Shown here: positions 22,526-35,533 of the stretch, piece after piece
Layout of the letters: each line of letters opens with the position of its first letter
Position numbering within the stretch: position 1 is the stretch's first letter
Source of the DNA: Ulva prolifera
Taxonomy: Eukaryota; Chlorophyta; Ulvophyceae; Ulvales; Ulvaceae
NCBI GenBank assembly: GCA_023078555.1
Contig: CM041197.1
Span: 8,836,842 to 8,900,841, forward strand
DNA: 64,000 bases
Reading direction: 5' to 3'
Made by a program: the position numbers and the translations under genes
Notes under the pieces: model-generated
Database searches by the model: none
What the model was told of the DNA's origin: nothing
What the model saw: only the letters and a program-made list of their open reading frames with translations

Positions 22526-24244
22526 TTACGATGTGGGAGCCGTGGCAGCTGATTTAGCAGGAGCTGCAGCAGCCTGTTTAGAGGGAGCACTAGAAGGCTT
22601 GGCAGGGGCAGTGCGAGCCTCGTTCAGAACACGCTTGATATCCTCTGCATCCTGCGTGCATTTGGGGTATCTGCATACAAAAGCGGCATGTCCTTAGCTG
22701 TTCGTGTTGGCAGCCAGCCTTGAATCACGAAACACTGATATCACCATGAACATCCATGAAACAGCGAATCAGGTCCAACTCCTGACTGGTCAGGGCGCCT
22801 TCGCACCGCTCAAAGCCTTGATAACCTTCACAAAGCTCGAAAGGCAGCCTATGCAGGTACCACTCATGCTTCTTGATGTCAGCAATGGTGATGCGGGATT
22901 CTGGGTCCTTCACAAAGATGCGACCTAGGAGGTCCTTCACTGAGTCCGATAGCTGCAGTTTCTCTGGAATCTTGTAGTCCAGTGCCATAATTTTGCTAAC
23001 AATTTTCTGAAAGTCGGTCCTGCAAAGTGCCAATTGTTCGTGCCGACTGTCCAGTGCAGGGAACCCAGTTCCAAGTGAGACGAATTGACTGCCACCAGGA
23101 TTATCCATTGCATACTGGAGCCAAGTGTTCGCCTGGACCATGCCACAGTCCAGTTTACCCCCAGCTACAGCAACCTGCCTGTTGTCTTTTTTCCCAAGTG
23201 TAGACTGCCACAATTATGACAACCTGGCAGATTTTCAATTTGATGCACTGACTGTGTAGTTATCTAAACGAGCCTGTGAGAGCGGTGTATGTAAAAAAAA
23301 CACCAGGAGCGTTCGCAGGTGCAAACATGGCACTTATGTAAGCCTTACCGATCTGTGGGATCTTCAAATGGGTATGCGCCAACGAGCATCACATAGAGCA
23401 GGACACCACAGGACCAGACATCGACGGCAGCTCCTTTGTATGGTTTACTTGCTAGAACCTCCGGAGCGAGATAAGCTGGTGTACCAACAATGGATTTGCA
23501 CTGGGATTGCTCAACCTCGGGTCTCTTCGAATAGCCAAAGTCGCAGATTTTCACAAGCGTGCCAGGACGCGTGCCACCAATGAGAGTGTTTTCCAGTTTG
23601 ATGTCGCGGTGAGTGACTCCAGCGGCGTGCAGGTATTCCAGACCGCAGATGAGTTGCTGAAAGAAGTATCGGGCATCGTTCTCAGGGAATCGTCTCGTCT
23701 TCCTGATGAGGCCGAAAAGCTCTCCGCCTGTATACAGCCACATGGTATGGTGCAGACGCGAAAGGGCATTGAGCATGAAACAGTCACCATCGTCTGAAAT
23801 CCCGAAACAGAGGTAACATTCCGCCCGCTTCGCGCACGTCCAGCAACATGAGGGCAGGCGTCAAGAAACGGCCTTTCGGCTTTGGCGCCTTTATCATTTC
23901 AAGCAGCGTTACTGTAGCAGCAGCCTCGTCATATAATGGTCAGTGTCGCCATGAACGGTGAAAGATGCCAGAAATGCCAGGTGCAAATCTCCGCGCGCAC
24001 CTGAAGCATACTCCATCACGATGTTCAGGTGCTCATCATCAAGATAAACCGCCTTGAAGCCAATCACGTTAGGATGGGAGAGCTTGCGGTGATTCAGGAC
24101 TTCCCGATATACGTTCTTGTTGATCTTGTTGCCACGAGGCAGCTGCTTGACCGCCACGGACTCCCCGGTCTCCTTGTGCCGCATCAGAAGAGTAACACCA
24201 AAGTTGCCGCTACCAAGCTTTTTGACACATTCGTACTGGTCCAT
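22526..24244 (-). CDS. SnRK2-type Ser/Thr protein kinase
   Basis: SNF1-related kinase of the SnRK2 class, which transmits osmotic or nutrient stress signals; algal members act in sulfur-starvation responses. Exons: 24244-24001, 23727-23349, 23019 onward, with phase kept. The N-lobe has the Gly loop [12 protein letters not shown] and lysine in VAVKQLPRG. The hinge MEYASGGELF is restored across intron 1. The C-lobe has [22 protein letters not shown], activation segment [34 protein letters not shown] and [14 protein letters not shown]. The exon 3 frame stops at 22725 (305 residues). A further exon (about 22650 to TAA at 22526) would add [11 protein letters not shown] and a short Ala/Pro/Lys tail, matching the regulatory helix after the kinase domain in this family; I favour that longer form. 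ATG 24244 fits the family start. Confidence 0.9.
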
Positions 24245-26358
24245 GCTTACAGGCTAATGTTGGGTCAGACCGTCGAACGGGTCAGTCAGATGTTTGCCCA
24301 AGTGCCCCGAACAAGCAAAAGCAGTCGGTCTGGTGAAGAAGACTATGGCCATTGGGATTATAGTTCTGCATGCGAATCCAAGGGTGCTGTGGGACACTTC
24401 GACATGTATTGTGGTTCAATGATTTGTGCCGGGCCAAAAACACCCAAAACAATGAACGTGCTGATGAAGCATGGATGAGTTTAGCTGACACTATGTCGAA
24501 GGCGTTGAAACTGCACAATTCATGTGATGCGGAGACGTCGTGAAAAAGCACATGTCGTCCTTCAAGCTGGGAATTTATTGTGCCCCGACCGATATGTCAT
24601 GGGTACAGTAAGCAAAGCGAGTGGACATGGCTGAGCCGGCCGGCTGCAGCTGCTCGTAATCGAAAGGACCATTACCGGCAAGCTGTGGCACCGCTGCGAC
24701 CTTTCAAGCCTCACGGAATCACGCTGAGTGGCTGAGAATGCCGCAAGCATTCCTGCATGCTCCTAAGCCAGCATCCCACGCGTACGGGTGCGGTACCGTC
24801 GCGGGTGGACGCACCATCGATACACAAAGCAGTGAGGGCGCACGAAAGCGGATTTCAAGCACACATACCGCAATGCAAGATGTTCTCATGCAAATCCATG
24901 ATTGCGGTATCATATGTGCCGCTGCCTGTGAAATCACTTCAGCAGTTTTTTTTCCTCTGACCGTTTGTATTGACTGTCACATTACGCATGGGCATTGCCT
25001 GAAAGCCGTCTAGTGAAGATGCGTCAGTTGCCGGCATGACTAGGACTCTGCTCGACTGACACGTCACAGTCTGAACATAAGCCTATCAGAAAGTGGTTGC
25101 AAACACGCCACAGGTGACACACCTGACGTTTTCTGCCAGCATGCATAGACATGCCAGCGGAACGATCGGACGCTGCAAGACCGTGGTGTCAATGAAGACG
25201 TGACACGGACGGCCGCTTCGGTGTGGAAACTCATGAAACGCAGGTTTCAGGTCACCCGTGTCTGCATTGCAGCCTCTGCAAGCGGTCAATCGGCATGAAG
25301 TGAATGCCCGGCACCATGTCGAATGTGCAGCACTCCAGCAACACCCCGCAGTTGCACATAGATAATCGTAGTCCATTTCTTTGGACGTCCAATCCAACTG
25401 CCGCGAAGAAGAATGAATGTATCACTTCGCCAGACGTGGGAAAGGTTGGGGAGGGTCTCGCAGAACGTGCGCTGTCGGCGAACGAACACCTGCGGAACAG
25501 GCTTAAGACAGAGCAGTACGGTGTGCAGAAGCCCTCCATTGCTAATAATCCAGATGCCTCTTCTGTCGGAATCGAGTCCGGACGAACTGGGTCAGACGTG
25601 AATTCGGTCGGAGTGACGTTTACAAGCAGAACTGAACCAAAAAAACAAATCTACGCTACAGCAAAGCTTTCGTGATGATCATTTTCTATCCCGCTCGAGC
25701 TGATGTTTTGCACTCTGTGTGTTTCTGTGCTCCTGGCGAGCCGTTGACGTGAGCGTGGGCTCCTGTAGATCTTGGAGGCCACACGCTGAAAGTCGATGGT
25801 ATCAATCCGAGTGGCTCAGTCATTCTCTCTGTGCGGCTCTCGGATCAAGGGTCATCGGCACCATGGTGTAATGGTCATGGCGCCAAACCGGGGCTCCAGC
25901 CGGAGCTGCAGCGTAGCAACACTCACACCGACCTTTCAAGGCACAATGTCGAGATCCCGAGTGCCTTGTCCTTCCGAGAAGCTGCGTTGGCGTCGCCGGT
26001 GCCTCAGCCTGCAGAAGACATGCAGGCAGGTACTGTTGCCCACTCGCCCGTTCGTTCACGTGAACGGTTCACCGCTGCTCGATGTCCACTTCGAACAGCA
26101 AGCTTTGACGACAGCCAGCATCATCAGGACTGCTTCCGCTAGCACTCCCTGGTTACATCTGCAGCATCAAGTCCGTCACCCTGCTTGCCAGTTCCTTATG
26201 CATGGCCGAGCACTGCTTGCGGCAAGCTCTCAGTGCATGTGACGAGGGGGGTGTGGACCGCAGGCATCCGGTCCACCTTGCCTTCTCCTGCTGGCGTAAT
26301 CCGCAACGTCGTACGCAGCCGGGAGTCATACTTCCGTGCCAGCTCTGACTCGTCAAGA
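24245..26358. other. intergenic region between divergent genes
   Basis: About 2.1 kb separating the kinase gene (minus) from the glucosyltransferase gene (plus). A 123-codon plus frame at 25304-25675 has no recognised domain and is left unassigned. The region must contain both promoters and possibly a 5-prime non-coding exon of the glucosyltransferase; none was identified. Confidence 0.5.
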
Positions 26359-29300
26359 ATGTTTGCCACTGGCTCCCGAAAGCTGCTCTCTCCCTCCAAC
26401 TCTATGGCATCTGCCACTGGCCCACCGGCTTCCAACACACAGTCCCCACCGGAAGCAGCAGCCCCATCGCCGCTGGGCGTAAGAACGGCGTCCGGAGCCA
26501 GCCCTGCCCGGTCCGCCAGCCCCTCCCCTCCCCCGACCCCGCCAGATGCACACACCGCCGATGGCCCTCTGCCCCCCCTCCGCGTGCCGCCCCCTCTCGA
26601 CAACGCCGCATACCTCTGCCAAGCCCCCCACTCTGCCACCATCCTTGAGCCGTCTTCCATCGGCGATGGCCGCCGACGTCCTCCGTTCCAAAGCCCCAGC
26701 GCCGTCGGCCGATCCACGCCGCCGTTCGGCAGTGGCGTCCTCAGCGGCCAGATTGGTGATGGTGACGCCGACCCCGCCGCCGCCGCCGCCGAAGAGGAAG
26801 ACCCAGACGATACAATTGCGCTGGCGGCGGCGCTGGAGAAAAAGGCCACGGAGGACGGCACAGAGGACCCTGGAGAGGCGCCGGTGATTGATGGCGACAC
26901 CGAGGGCACAGAGATCGGCGGCAGCAAGCCGAGCGGCGACGGCACTGGCGCCATCCGCGGCCGCGTGCAGCACAGCTCCGGTGCGGTGTCCGGAGATGGC
27001 AGCTCGGTGGCCGAGGTGACGGCGCGCTTGGGGGCCGTCCCCAGCGGTGCCGGCCTCAGCGTCAGCACGCCCGTGGTTATACCGGAGGAGGAGGATGACG
27101 TGGCCACGGGGGACCCGCAGGAGTACTCCAAGGCGGCGCAACAGGCGGAGGTGGAGCACGCGGCGACGCTGCGGCAGGGGGGCGGCGCGTTGCTGCTCGC
27201 GGCGGTGGCGGCGGTGGATGCGGAGGAGGAGGTGGAGGTGCCGGGGCATGGACCCTTCGGCAAGGTGCCGCTGGAGCCGCTACCGGGCGCATTCTGCATC
27301 TGTATCCTGGTGCGCACCTGCCGGCCCCTGCTGTGGCTCCTTTTCCAAAGTGCACGGACACCCTGACGGGTGCTGTTTAGCACCCATGTTGGGAGGTGGC
27401 GAGGTGTGCCGGTGCCACAGGGACAGTAGCTGGTGAGCCAGGGGGGGTGTTTGAATGTGCGTCAGCATGTGGTGCAGTTGCACACAAGCTCGAACCATCG
27501 CATGGAAAAACATCAGATCAGATCCCATGACATCGCGACACCGCATGGACGGGGTTGTTGAGACCCCTTTCGGCTGTTCCTTGACAGCACAGAGGGTTGA
27601 ATAAGCAGACCACTGCGCATGAGCACAATCGATGTCTGGAGCACTGCTCTGTCGGGGTTGATGCCGTTTGTCTGGCGCGGTCCAACCACACCCATGTAGC
27701 AAAAGCACTGAGGTCGGGCAGCACAGGTAGAGAACATCAAGCACGTGCATGTTGTGGACCACTGGATGACTGGCATTCACCGCTCCCAGCTCAATTGGAC
27801 AAGTGGCAAAACCTTTCGTGTCATTGTTTGGGCAGATACCTCTGGGGGTGAGGTGGCGGGCATCAACACATGCAGACACGCTGTACATACTGCGCGCTCA
27901 CACAGATCTCGGACAACATCCCGACAAACGAGCACTCAGTTTCACCACAGAGTTCGGGCTCCACGCCTGTCCTGCATTTGGCGTGCGGCAGTGCAGGTGG
28001 TGGGGACGCGGGGCGACGTGCAACCCTTCATCGCGATCGCGCGGGAGCTTCGCCGCTTCGGCCACCGCGTGCGCCTCGCGACGCACGCCGTGTACCGCCA
28101 GTTCGTGGAGGCCAATGGGGTTGAGTTCTTCCCCCTCGGCGGCGATCCCGCCGTGCTGTCAGAGTTCGTCGTGCGGAACCGCGGCATCCTGCCCGGCGGC
28201 GGCTCCAAGACGATGCGGCAGGACATCCGCGAGCAGGCACGCCTCCCCAGCAGCTGTACCGGCGGTGTTTATAGTTGGTGGTAGTCCACCTGGAGCTGAT
28301 GCTTGCTGTGTACATGAGTACTGCTTTGCTGTGTTCACTCTGACGGCCGGGGTTTGCTGTGTACATGAGTACTGCCTGCTGTGTTCAGTCTGCCGGCCCG
28401 TTAGAGAGTGAACGCCTCCGGCGGCACTGACTACCAGTTGCCCTTGGTGCTCCACCATTCAGCAGCTGTGGCTGCTGCTGTGTTTGCTTCCTCTGCAGCC
28501 TGTGACTGAATGCCGTAGGCCGCTCTGCCTGCTCCTATGCCATGCTGCGCTCCCTGCTGTGCTTGCATGCCTGCGTGTTTCGTGCCTCAACGATGCATTG
28601 GGCCATGCACGCTGCTGCCCCGTCTTACCTTGACACCACCACCGTGCATACTGTGAGTGGCTCGCCCACGTTCTGCCGCACCCACGCACACATAGCCATT
28701 TTGTAGCGGCGCAGCGTCACTTGTGCATGCCCACTTGCATGCCTTGAAGCGTGCAGGAGGAGCAGTTGACACAGATTGTGGAGAGCACGTGGCCGGCGTG
28801 CACGCAGCCCGACCCGGAGCGGCCGCAGCGGCCATTCCGGGCGACTGCCATCATTGCCAACCCCCCCTCATCCTCATACATGGCATGCGCCGAGAAGCTC
28901 CAGGTGCGCCGGACTCCATGCCTTGGTCATCTATCTGGAATCTTGCTGCGTATGGTGCCACCCGGTCGAATTTGTGTGATGAGTTCCATCGACCAGGGTA
29001 TTCTCTGCGGACGTACGTGCCCCCAGCCAGCTCTTTGAACACAAGAGTTATGAGAGGCATATCAGTGCCGTGCGGAGCACATGCGAAGCACTCACACCGC
29101 GCCCGGGTAATCCGAGAGCGTAAGAGTCGGCGTCCCCATGGCCCGCCCGAAATGCTCACCGGCACGCATACAGAAAAGAACGACATCACCCCCCCTCCCC
29201 GCAGCCCCTGCAAAAGTGCAGTGCCCGCACACAGGTGCCTCCGACACGCATACGCGGTGCAGGTCCCCGTGCACGTGATGTTCACGATGCCGTGGACGCC

Positions 29301-32239
29301 GACGAAGGAGTTCCCGCACCCGATGGCCGTAGTGCAGTCGATCAACGTCGCTGGCGCCCTCTCCGCGCTCCCGAACGAGTACATCTCCGGCGCCGCCAAC
29401 TGGTTCTCGTACCGTGCAATGGACCTGTACTGCTGGGCCGGCATCTCCGGCATCATGGACGCGTTCCGCAAGAGCCTCGGCCTGCCAGGGTACTCCATGC
29501 TCGGCGGCAGCCCGGCGCACGCGCTTGCTGGCCTGCGCCTGCCTGTCACGTACCTCTGGAGCCCGGCACTGCAGCCGAAGCCGGAGGACTGGGGCGAGCA
29601 CGTCGCGGTGTGCGTCCGCGGCACATGCCGCTCTTCTTTATCAAACTGCCCGATCGGCCTCGGACTCCTCCGGCCTCTGTGTGTGACGTTGTCACGCCGC
29701 GGATGCGGCACGCCATCACCTGACCTGTCTCCGAGCCACGTCGTCATGCGTAGGGTGATGCCGGAAACAAACGGCAGCAATACATGCGTGGCATGTGTGA
29801 TGCCTGCTGTGCGTGGCGTATGCAGCCGAGGGCACATCAGCACCATGGGCATGCCCTCCGGGTGTGGGTGTCTGAGCCCCACAGGGCTGTGCACGTCGTT
29901 CTGCTGTCCGGGCACTTGCATTGACGATGCACACAGGCACGCGCATACAAGCACATGCAGCGCGTGTAGCCCATCACACTAGCTGAAATGCCTGGTACTT
30001 TGCTCTGTGGCCGTCTGCCATGCGATGGCTCGAGCTCTTTTGTAGTGTGTGACACATCTCGGCACCTGCAGCCAGTGCGGTGCGCAGGTGACCGGGTTCG
30101 TTTTCTTAGAGGACTCGCCGGACCGGTACACCCCGCCGCCCGCACTCGCCGCCTTCCTCTCCGACGAGCACCCGAAACCCATTTACATCGGTTTTGGCAG
30201 CCTCGTGCTGCGCGACCCGGTGAAAACGACGGAGCTCATCTATGAGGCGGCGCGCGTGTCGGGGCGGCGGGTGCTGCTGTCACGCGGCTGGGCCGGCCTC
30301 GGAGACGGCGTCGCGGACCGCCCGGACAATGTCCACATCGTCGGCAACTGCCCGCACGGCTGGCTCTTCCCGCAGTGCGCGGCGGTGGTGCACCACGGCG
30401 GGGCCGGCACGACGGCGGCGGGCCTCCTCGCGGGCTTGCCAACTTTTGTGGTGCGCACCAACCCCCCCCCCCCCCCCCCCCCCCCCCCTTCCCGTGTGCG
30501 GTATGCTCACCCGTTGGTTGGTTTGGTGATCCGATGGGATCCAGGGGTATCCAGCAGATGCGCAGGGGTGACCAGTTGCGGTGTGTTGTGCCGCCGATGC
30601 GCGCTAGCGGCCAATGCACCTGGATCTGGGTGGCAGGTCAGGTTGCAACACCAGACAGCTGACTGAGCCACTGCTGTGCACGATGCCTGCTGCTACGTTT
30701 GTTGTCAGCACCCCTTGGTCCCTCAGCCACACCTCACGCAGCACGGTGAGGAATGGTGCAACGTTTCGTACCACATGCTATCACGGTGAATCGACTGAAG
30801 TGGTAGCCATGTTGGGGAGAAAAGTATGCGTTGCTTGGAGGCATAGCAGAATTACATCGCCTATTTCCCAGTCGCTCGTGAATCACAGTCCAACTTGCTT
30901 TGCACACACCAAACTCCGCGGCGCGGTGGTCGTGAGTTACATCGCCTCGGGGCAGCTCACAGCACAGGACCCAAGCTGAACCTCTCGAGTGCGATGGGCT
31001 GCAGGTGCCGTTCTTTGGAGACCAGCCGTTCTGGGGGGATTGCTGCCACCGTGCCGGCGTCGGGCCCCGGCCGGTGCCGATCGGGCGGCTCCGCACGAAA
31101 GACCTGCTGGAGGCGTTTGACACATTCGGTGCGCCGGAGGTGCGCGGGGCTGCTGAGGCGATGGCCGAGAGGATGGGCCGCGAGCAGGGCGCCCAAGCGG
31201 CCGTGCAGCACTTCCATCAGTGCGCACCCATGCTGAACCTCACGAGTAGACCACACGAGAATGAGCCCTTGCATTGCGGAACGTCTGCATGACACTGCAT
31301 CCAGAACACTTGCTAGCACACAGATCAGAACAACAGCACACCGGCTGAGAGGGGGCCACCGTGGATCACTGTATGGCCAACACGACTACCAGCAACGCTC
31401 TGCGAGGTAGTAGCTGTCCATGTGTAGCTCCAGGCAACCCGCGGGGCGGTGTCGCGGCTGGGTCGGCCCCAGTGCGCCTGCACAGCTCGACCCCAAGCCC
31501 TGTAGCCCCTTCTGCCGCCGTCGCAGCCCCAGGCGCAGACGTCCTGAACAGCTGCCTGCTTGACGCCTCCACGAGTGGGCTGCTCGGCAGCCTGGGTACC
31601 TGTCAGCCATCACTGCCGCATGCCTGGGGACCACTCCCCACAGCGCCTGGGGTGTGCTGCTGGGCTGATTTCCGTCGCGCGTGGCCGTGCAACAGCGGCA
31701 TCTCATGCACCCCACAGTGTACGTGTATGGTGTGCAGCTGCCTGGACACCCACCGCTGCATCATCGAGCTCGGCGCGGTCAAGGTGCCCCGGTCATCCGA
31801 GGACAAGGCAGCGGCCCGTGCCATGTCCGACATCCTCCTTCAGGAGCTCCACCGCGCGGTCTCGGTGACGTCGCACATCACGCACACCGCATCCGCGACC
31901 GCCGTCGGCGCCGCGGAGTTTGTCGCGAAGCGGTCGACGGCCGTGGCTGCGGGTGCAGTGACCGCTGGCTCGGCGACCGCCGCTGCTGCGTCTGCCGCGA
32001 CGCACCGCGTCGCAAACAGCAGTGCGCCGCGGCGGAAGATGACGACGGGGTCAGAAGAGGGGCGGGGCACGGCGGTCGCACCGGCAGGCCGAGTGGGTGG
32101 CAAGGATCGGAAGAGTGGGGGCCATGCCTCGCAGCAGGGGCCGCTGCAGGCGCCGTGGTGGTCATGCATGGTGCGCACACCCTGGCACACCCATCCCTTT
32201 CGTTCTAGCATGCCCATGGCAACGCGCGGGGCGATGTAG
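26359..32239 (+). CDS. UGT80-like: sterol 3-beta-glucosyltransferase (UGT80 type)
   Basis: Transfers glucose from UDP-glucose to the 3-hydroxyl of membrane sterols. Exons: 26359-27309, 27997-28236, 28757-28903, 29263-29607, 30088-30450, 31005-31219, 31738-32239, about 920 residues; phase kept throughout. Residues 1 to about 310 are low-complexity and acidic to Ala/Pro-rich. The catalytic domain starts VVGTRGDVQPF, then GHRVRLATH, EFFPLGGDP, IIANPP, FTMPWTPTKEFPHP, IYIGFGSLV, VHHGGAGTTAAGLLAG and VPFFGDQPFWGD, the sugar-nucleotide site of the family. The last exon adds an Ala/Thr-rich tail unlike plant UGT80. Exon 2 probably ends at a GC donor (AG then GCACGC, 28237); a weaker GT donor at 28268 would add ten residues. 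The frame is open upstream of ATG 26359 without another ATG, so an extra 5-prime exon is possible. No PH or GRAM domain, unlike yeast Ugt51. Confidence 0.9.
28303..28400 (+). repeat. tandem duplication, about 50-bp unit
   Basis: Two adjacent copies of a unit starting TTGCTGTGTACATGAGTACT and ending near CGGCC, with a few differences, in intron 2 of the glucosyltransferase gene. Confidence 0.85.
30462..30488 (+). repeat. poly-C tract (27 nt) after splice donor
   Basis: A run of C beginning 11 bases after the GTGCGC donor of glucosyltransferase intron 5, on the sense strand. Confidence 0.85.
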
Positions 32240-35200
32240 TGCGATGCGGGGTTCCGCAGCAGCACCCTGCCTGGCGTTTGCGTCCCGCGGTTGTCGGAGC
32301 ACGCGCATTGTCAGCGCGCCAGTGTCTGCTAGAAGTTCGAAGTTGTCTGCTTCTGGAAACTTCTGGAAGCCTCGCTACAGCGCTACGGTGTCCGGGCCAT
32401 CCTGTGGGGGGCCACCCTGTGGGCTCATCAGCACTGGATGACATGGCCCAAATGAATGACTGACACGCTTTTGCCACATTCGGGGGTTTTGGACTTGAAT
32501 CTGCATTGTGATGTTGAGTGCATCAGGGTCCCTACATCGGTGGTCATGATGGTCATCCTGGTTTGAACAGGTGACTCACAAGTTGCGCACGTCGTCCGAG
32601 AGGTTTCCAGGTGGGGCGTAGGTGGTCCCGTGAATTTGGAGTTGTCACTGTCGTCTGCGGGATACGTCTCAGTGCATTGAGGTCTACTTTACTTTAAAAG
32701 TACAGTCGGCATGTTGGGGCCTACGGTTGAGCACCTGCGTGTGTGCTGGCTGTCCTGACTTATTTCTGTGTGGCCATCAGCTTGCGCAGATATGAGCGCC
32801 CCCCGTGAGGCCCCGTTTATGAGTGAGTCCCCCCCAGGACACAAGGCGGACGGTCTGTGAGTAAGGAAAGGCACCCGAGTGATCCAATCTCCTCGCATCG
32901 CTATGTGTTGGGGCAGCTTTGACTCTCCACCTGTGGCCACCAGAGTGTCCCATGCGCATTTGCAGTAGGGTCGGGCCATCGCGCCACCGCACACGGCACA
33001 GTGCCGATCTACTTGGGCACAGGCATCTTGTCAGCTGTATCAGCACCGCAGTCACAGGACACGGTCTGTTAAATCCACCGAGATGGCCACCCGGGCGCTG
33101 CCTGCCTGCACCTCCGCCCTGCTGTCGCCGTTGACCCTAGCACCGATACCAACTGCTGTACAGCTGCAGGCAGTCCCCGCTTGTGCCATGCAGGTCTGCG
33201 GCTGCGGGGTCCCCACGGATTGAGCGCCCTCCGGCACCCGCGCCACATGCACGTGTGCTGGGGCGGCGCTGCGGCAGCGCGGATGACGCCTCGGCAGTGT
33301 GTCAGAGGGCCGCAGAGGCGGTCGGGAGCAGCGCGCTGCGTCGCCGTGGCTCCGGCAGCCGCGCGGCCTGACCTTGCGGCAGCTCCACGTCGCCAGCCAC
33401 ACGTCGCCAGCAACACTTCCCCCCGCTCCGCCGCCGTGCAGTTCCCCCCAGGCTCGGCCCTGCCTGTCCTCGTGGCCAGTGTCTCAAGATAGTGACACAC
33501 AAGACACCTTGCTGCGGCCTGGCTCATTCAGTCGTGTTTCTTTTGTCTTGTACTTCTTTTTCTGGTGCCTGTTGGTGGTGCCGATGATGAGGGGCCAATT
33601 GCAGACCGCATGTTTTCGATTTCCATTGTGATGTGTGGCAAGCAGTGCCTTGCACCTGGCCCGCAACAAGCCGGTGCGCAAGCAACGTGTGTTGGACATG
33701 TGCAACTCTGTGTGGTGCGCAGTGGCGGGGGTGGGTTGGCTAGCCTGGCACCCCTTGCCGCGGGAGCAGTATTGCTGGGTGCTAGGTGTCGCCAACCTGC
33801 GGCTGCAGACCTGCTGTGCCACAACACATGCCAGAATGCAGCTGCTTCGAGTCGAGCACAGGTGCTCAGTGCTCTTCGAGAGTGCTGTCGTGGCCACCGT
33901 GCCAAGTGCCGTGGCCGGCCGGTCGATGTTGTCTTGGAACCACCTGCATGGCCCGTGCTGGCAGCAGAGGGCACACAAGCGGGCTGCCTAACCATGAAAC
34001 AGCTGAACCTCCTTCTGTTACCAACCTTTTGAGTTGCAGCCCAGGTCAGCGCACAGGGGGTACGATGGTCATAGCAGCATGAACCCGTCATGACTCATGG
34101 GCCATAGTGCCAGTCTGTATGAACATCAGCATTTCGAGCCGCCAGGCCACTGTCTGGGCAATGTTAGAGGATGTGGGTGCTCTGGTGGTGAGCGCAATTG
34201 CCGTGGGTTGACTGTCGCTCCTCGTTGTTTGTGAGTAGCTTGCTTACTGAGACTATGTGATTTATACTGCTCGGTTCTGGGTTTTGAGACATGGCTCCTG
34301 CATGAAGACGGAAGAATGTGCGTACTGTCGTTCGGTGGACAATCTGTAATGCCCGTATTACACCATCTTGGCAGAGCTCCAAGCCAGTATACAAATTCCA
34401 CCAGTCATGATGTACATGTTCGACCTCTTCCGCAACGCTGCAACGTGCACCATTTTTGCAGCTCATGCGAGGATGCACTTCGAGTCTAATGCACGTGCAA
34501 AACCCTGAGCGTGTTACGGATGGAATGCGCTGTAGATGCCAGGCCACCCTGGAGTCTCGAGTCTAGCCGCGCGCCAGCCAGGAACACCGCGCATTATATT
34601 TGAGCAAGCACCGTGGCGTCAGTATGCTAGCGCCACGCGATACAGACGGAGGTTAGCGAAGTATCTGTACTCATTGCGCCTCGTACACTTGACGTATCAA
34701 CCTCATGTTCATCAGCCACAGGGCGTGTGTTGCATGGTCGACGTCTCTGGCCGAAGCATGAGGGCCTTGGGTCTCCAGTTGATCAACATGTGCGAAGACA
34801 ACAGCTGAGGCTGCGGGAACAAGGTGAATTTTGGGGCAGCAGATACTGTATGGTAGATGGGGTTCTTGTCACACCGGCATTGCATGGGGCAAAAACTGGT
34901 GTCATGCTGCATGCACATCAGGGTGAAGCCAGGAAAGTCTCGGGTTGTGGCCTTCAGCTTTCCCTCTAGGAAGAGACTGTTCCTTAGCGGTGCATTGACG
35001 TGGTGAAACCACTGCAGTACTTCTTGCAGCCATGTGCAGCGAGATCACGAGGCCTACCGACAGTACACCTGGCCTGCTTTGAGTGGAATCATTACATCAT
35101 GTAATTCAGGATGTTCTAACTTAGTTCTCTCCTTCTGTAACCTTACACAAGTCCGTTTGTGTAACAACCATCACATGGCCACGCAAGAAGGCGCCGCATG

Positions 35201-35533
35201 CAAGCATGAGTGGGTCGAAACTCGCGACCCTGTCGACCCATGGCCAACCTCACATGATCTTAAATCCGGCCACTGCAGCAACATCAACCTGCCTATATGG
35301 TGGGGGTTAAGTACGGTGGGGGCGGGTAAGTAACACCATGATCATCGATGTTACACACGTCGGCTATGCACCCAAGGGAACACATCATGCCCGAGCACGG
35401 GCCACGTGCCCCGGTGGCATGCACGATGCCACACAATCCAGGCACGGACCATGCAGCCTAAAAACAGAAGATTTACGCCCCTTCCACCGCGGTAGCTCTC
35501 CATATGACATGCTGCACCTATAGCCCATGCTGC
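32240..35533. other. intergenic region between convergent genes
   Basis: About 3.3 kb between the stop of the glucosyltransferase gene and the stop of the methyltransferase gene. Frames are short and overlap on both strands. One plus-strand piece at about 34720-34805 (GVCCMVDVSGRSMRALG) weakly recalls a CRAL-TRIO core strand, but no neighbouring exon supports it. Nothing else recognised. Confidence 0.45.

Noticed and set aside
26196-27383. 395-codon minus frame opposite the glucosyltransferase first exon
   Set aside because: The plus strand joins in phase to the catalytic domain through a good donor at 27310, so the minus frame is a shadow.
30236-30619. minus-strand Gly-run protein
   Set aside because: Antisense of glucosyltransferase exon 5 plus the intronic poly-C tract.
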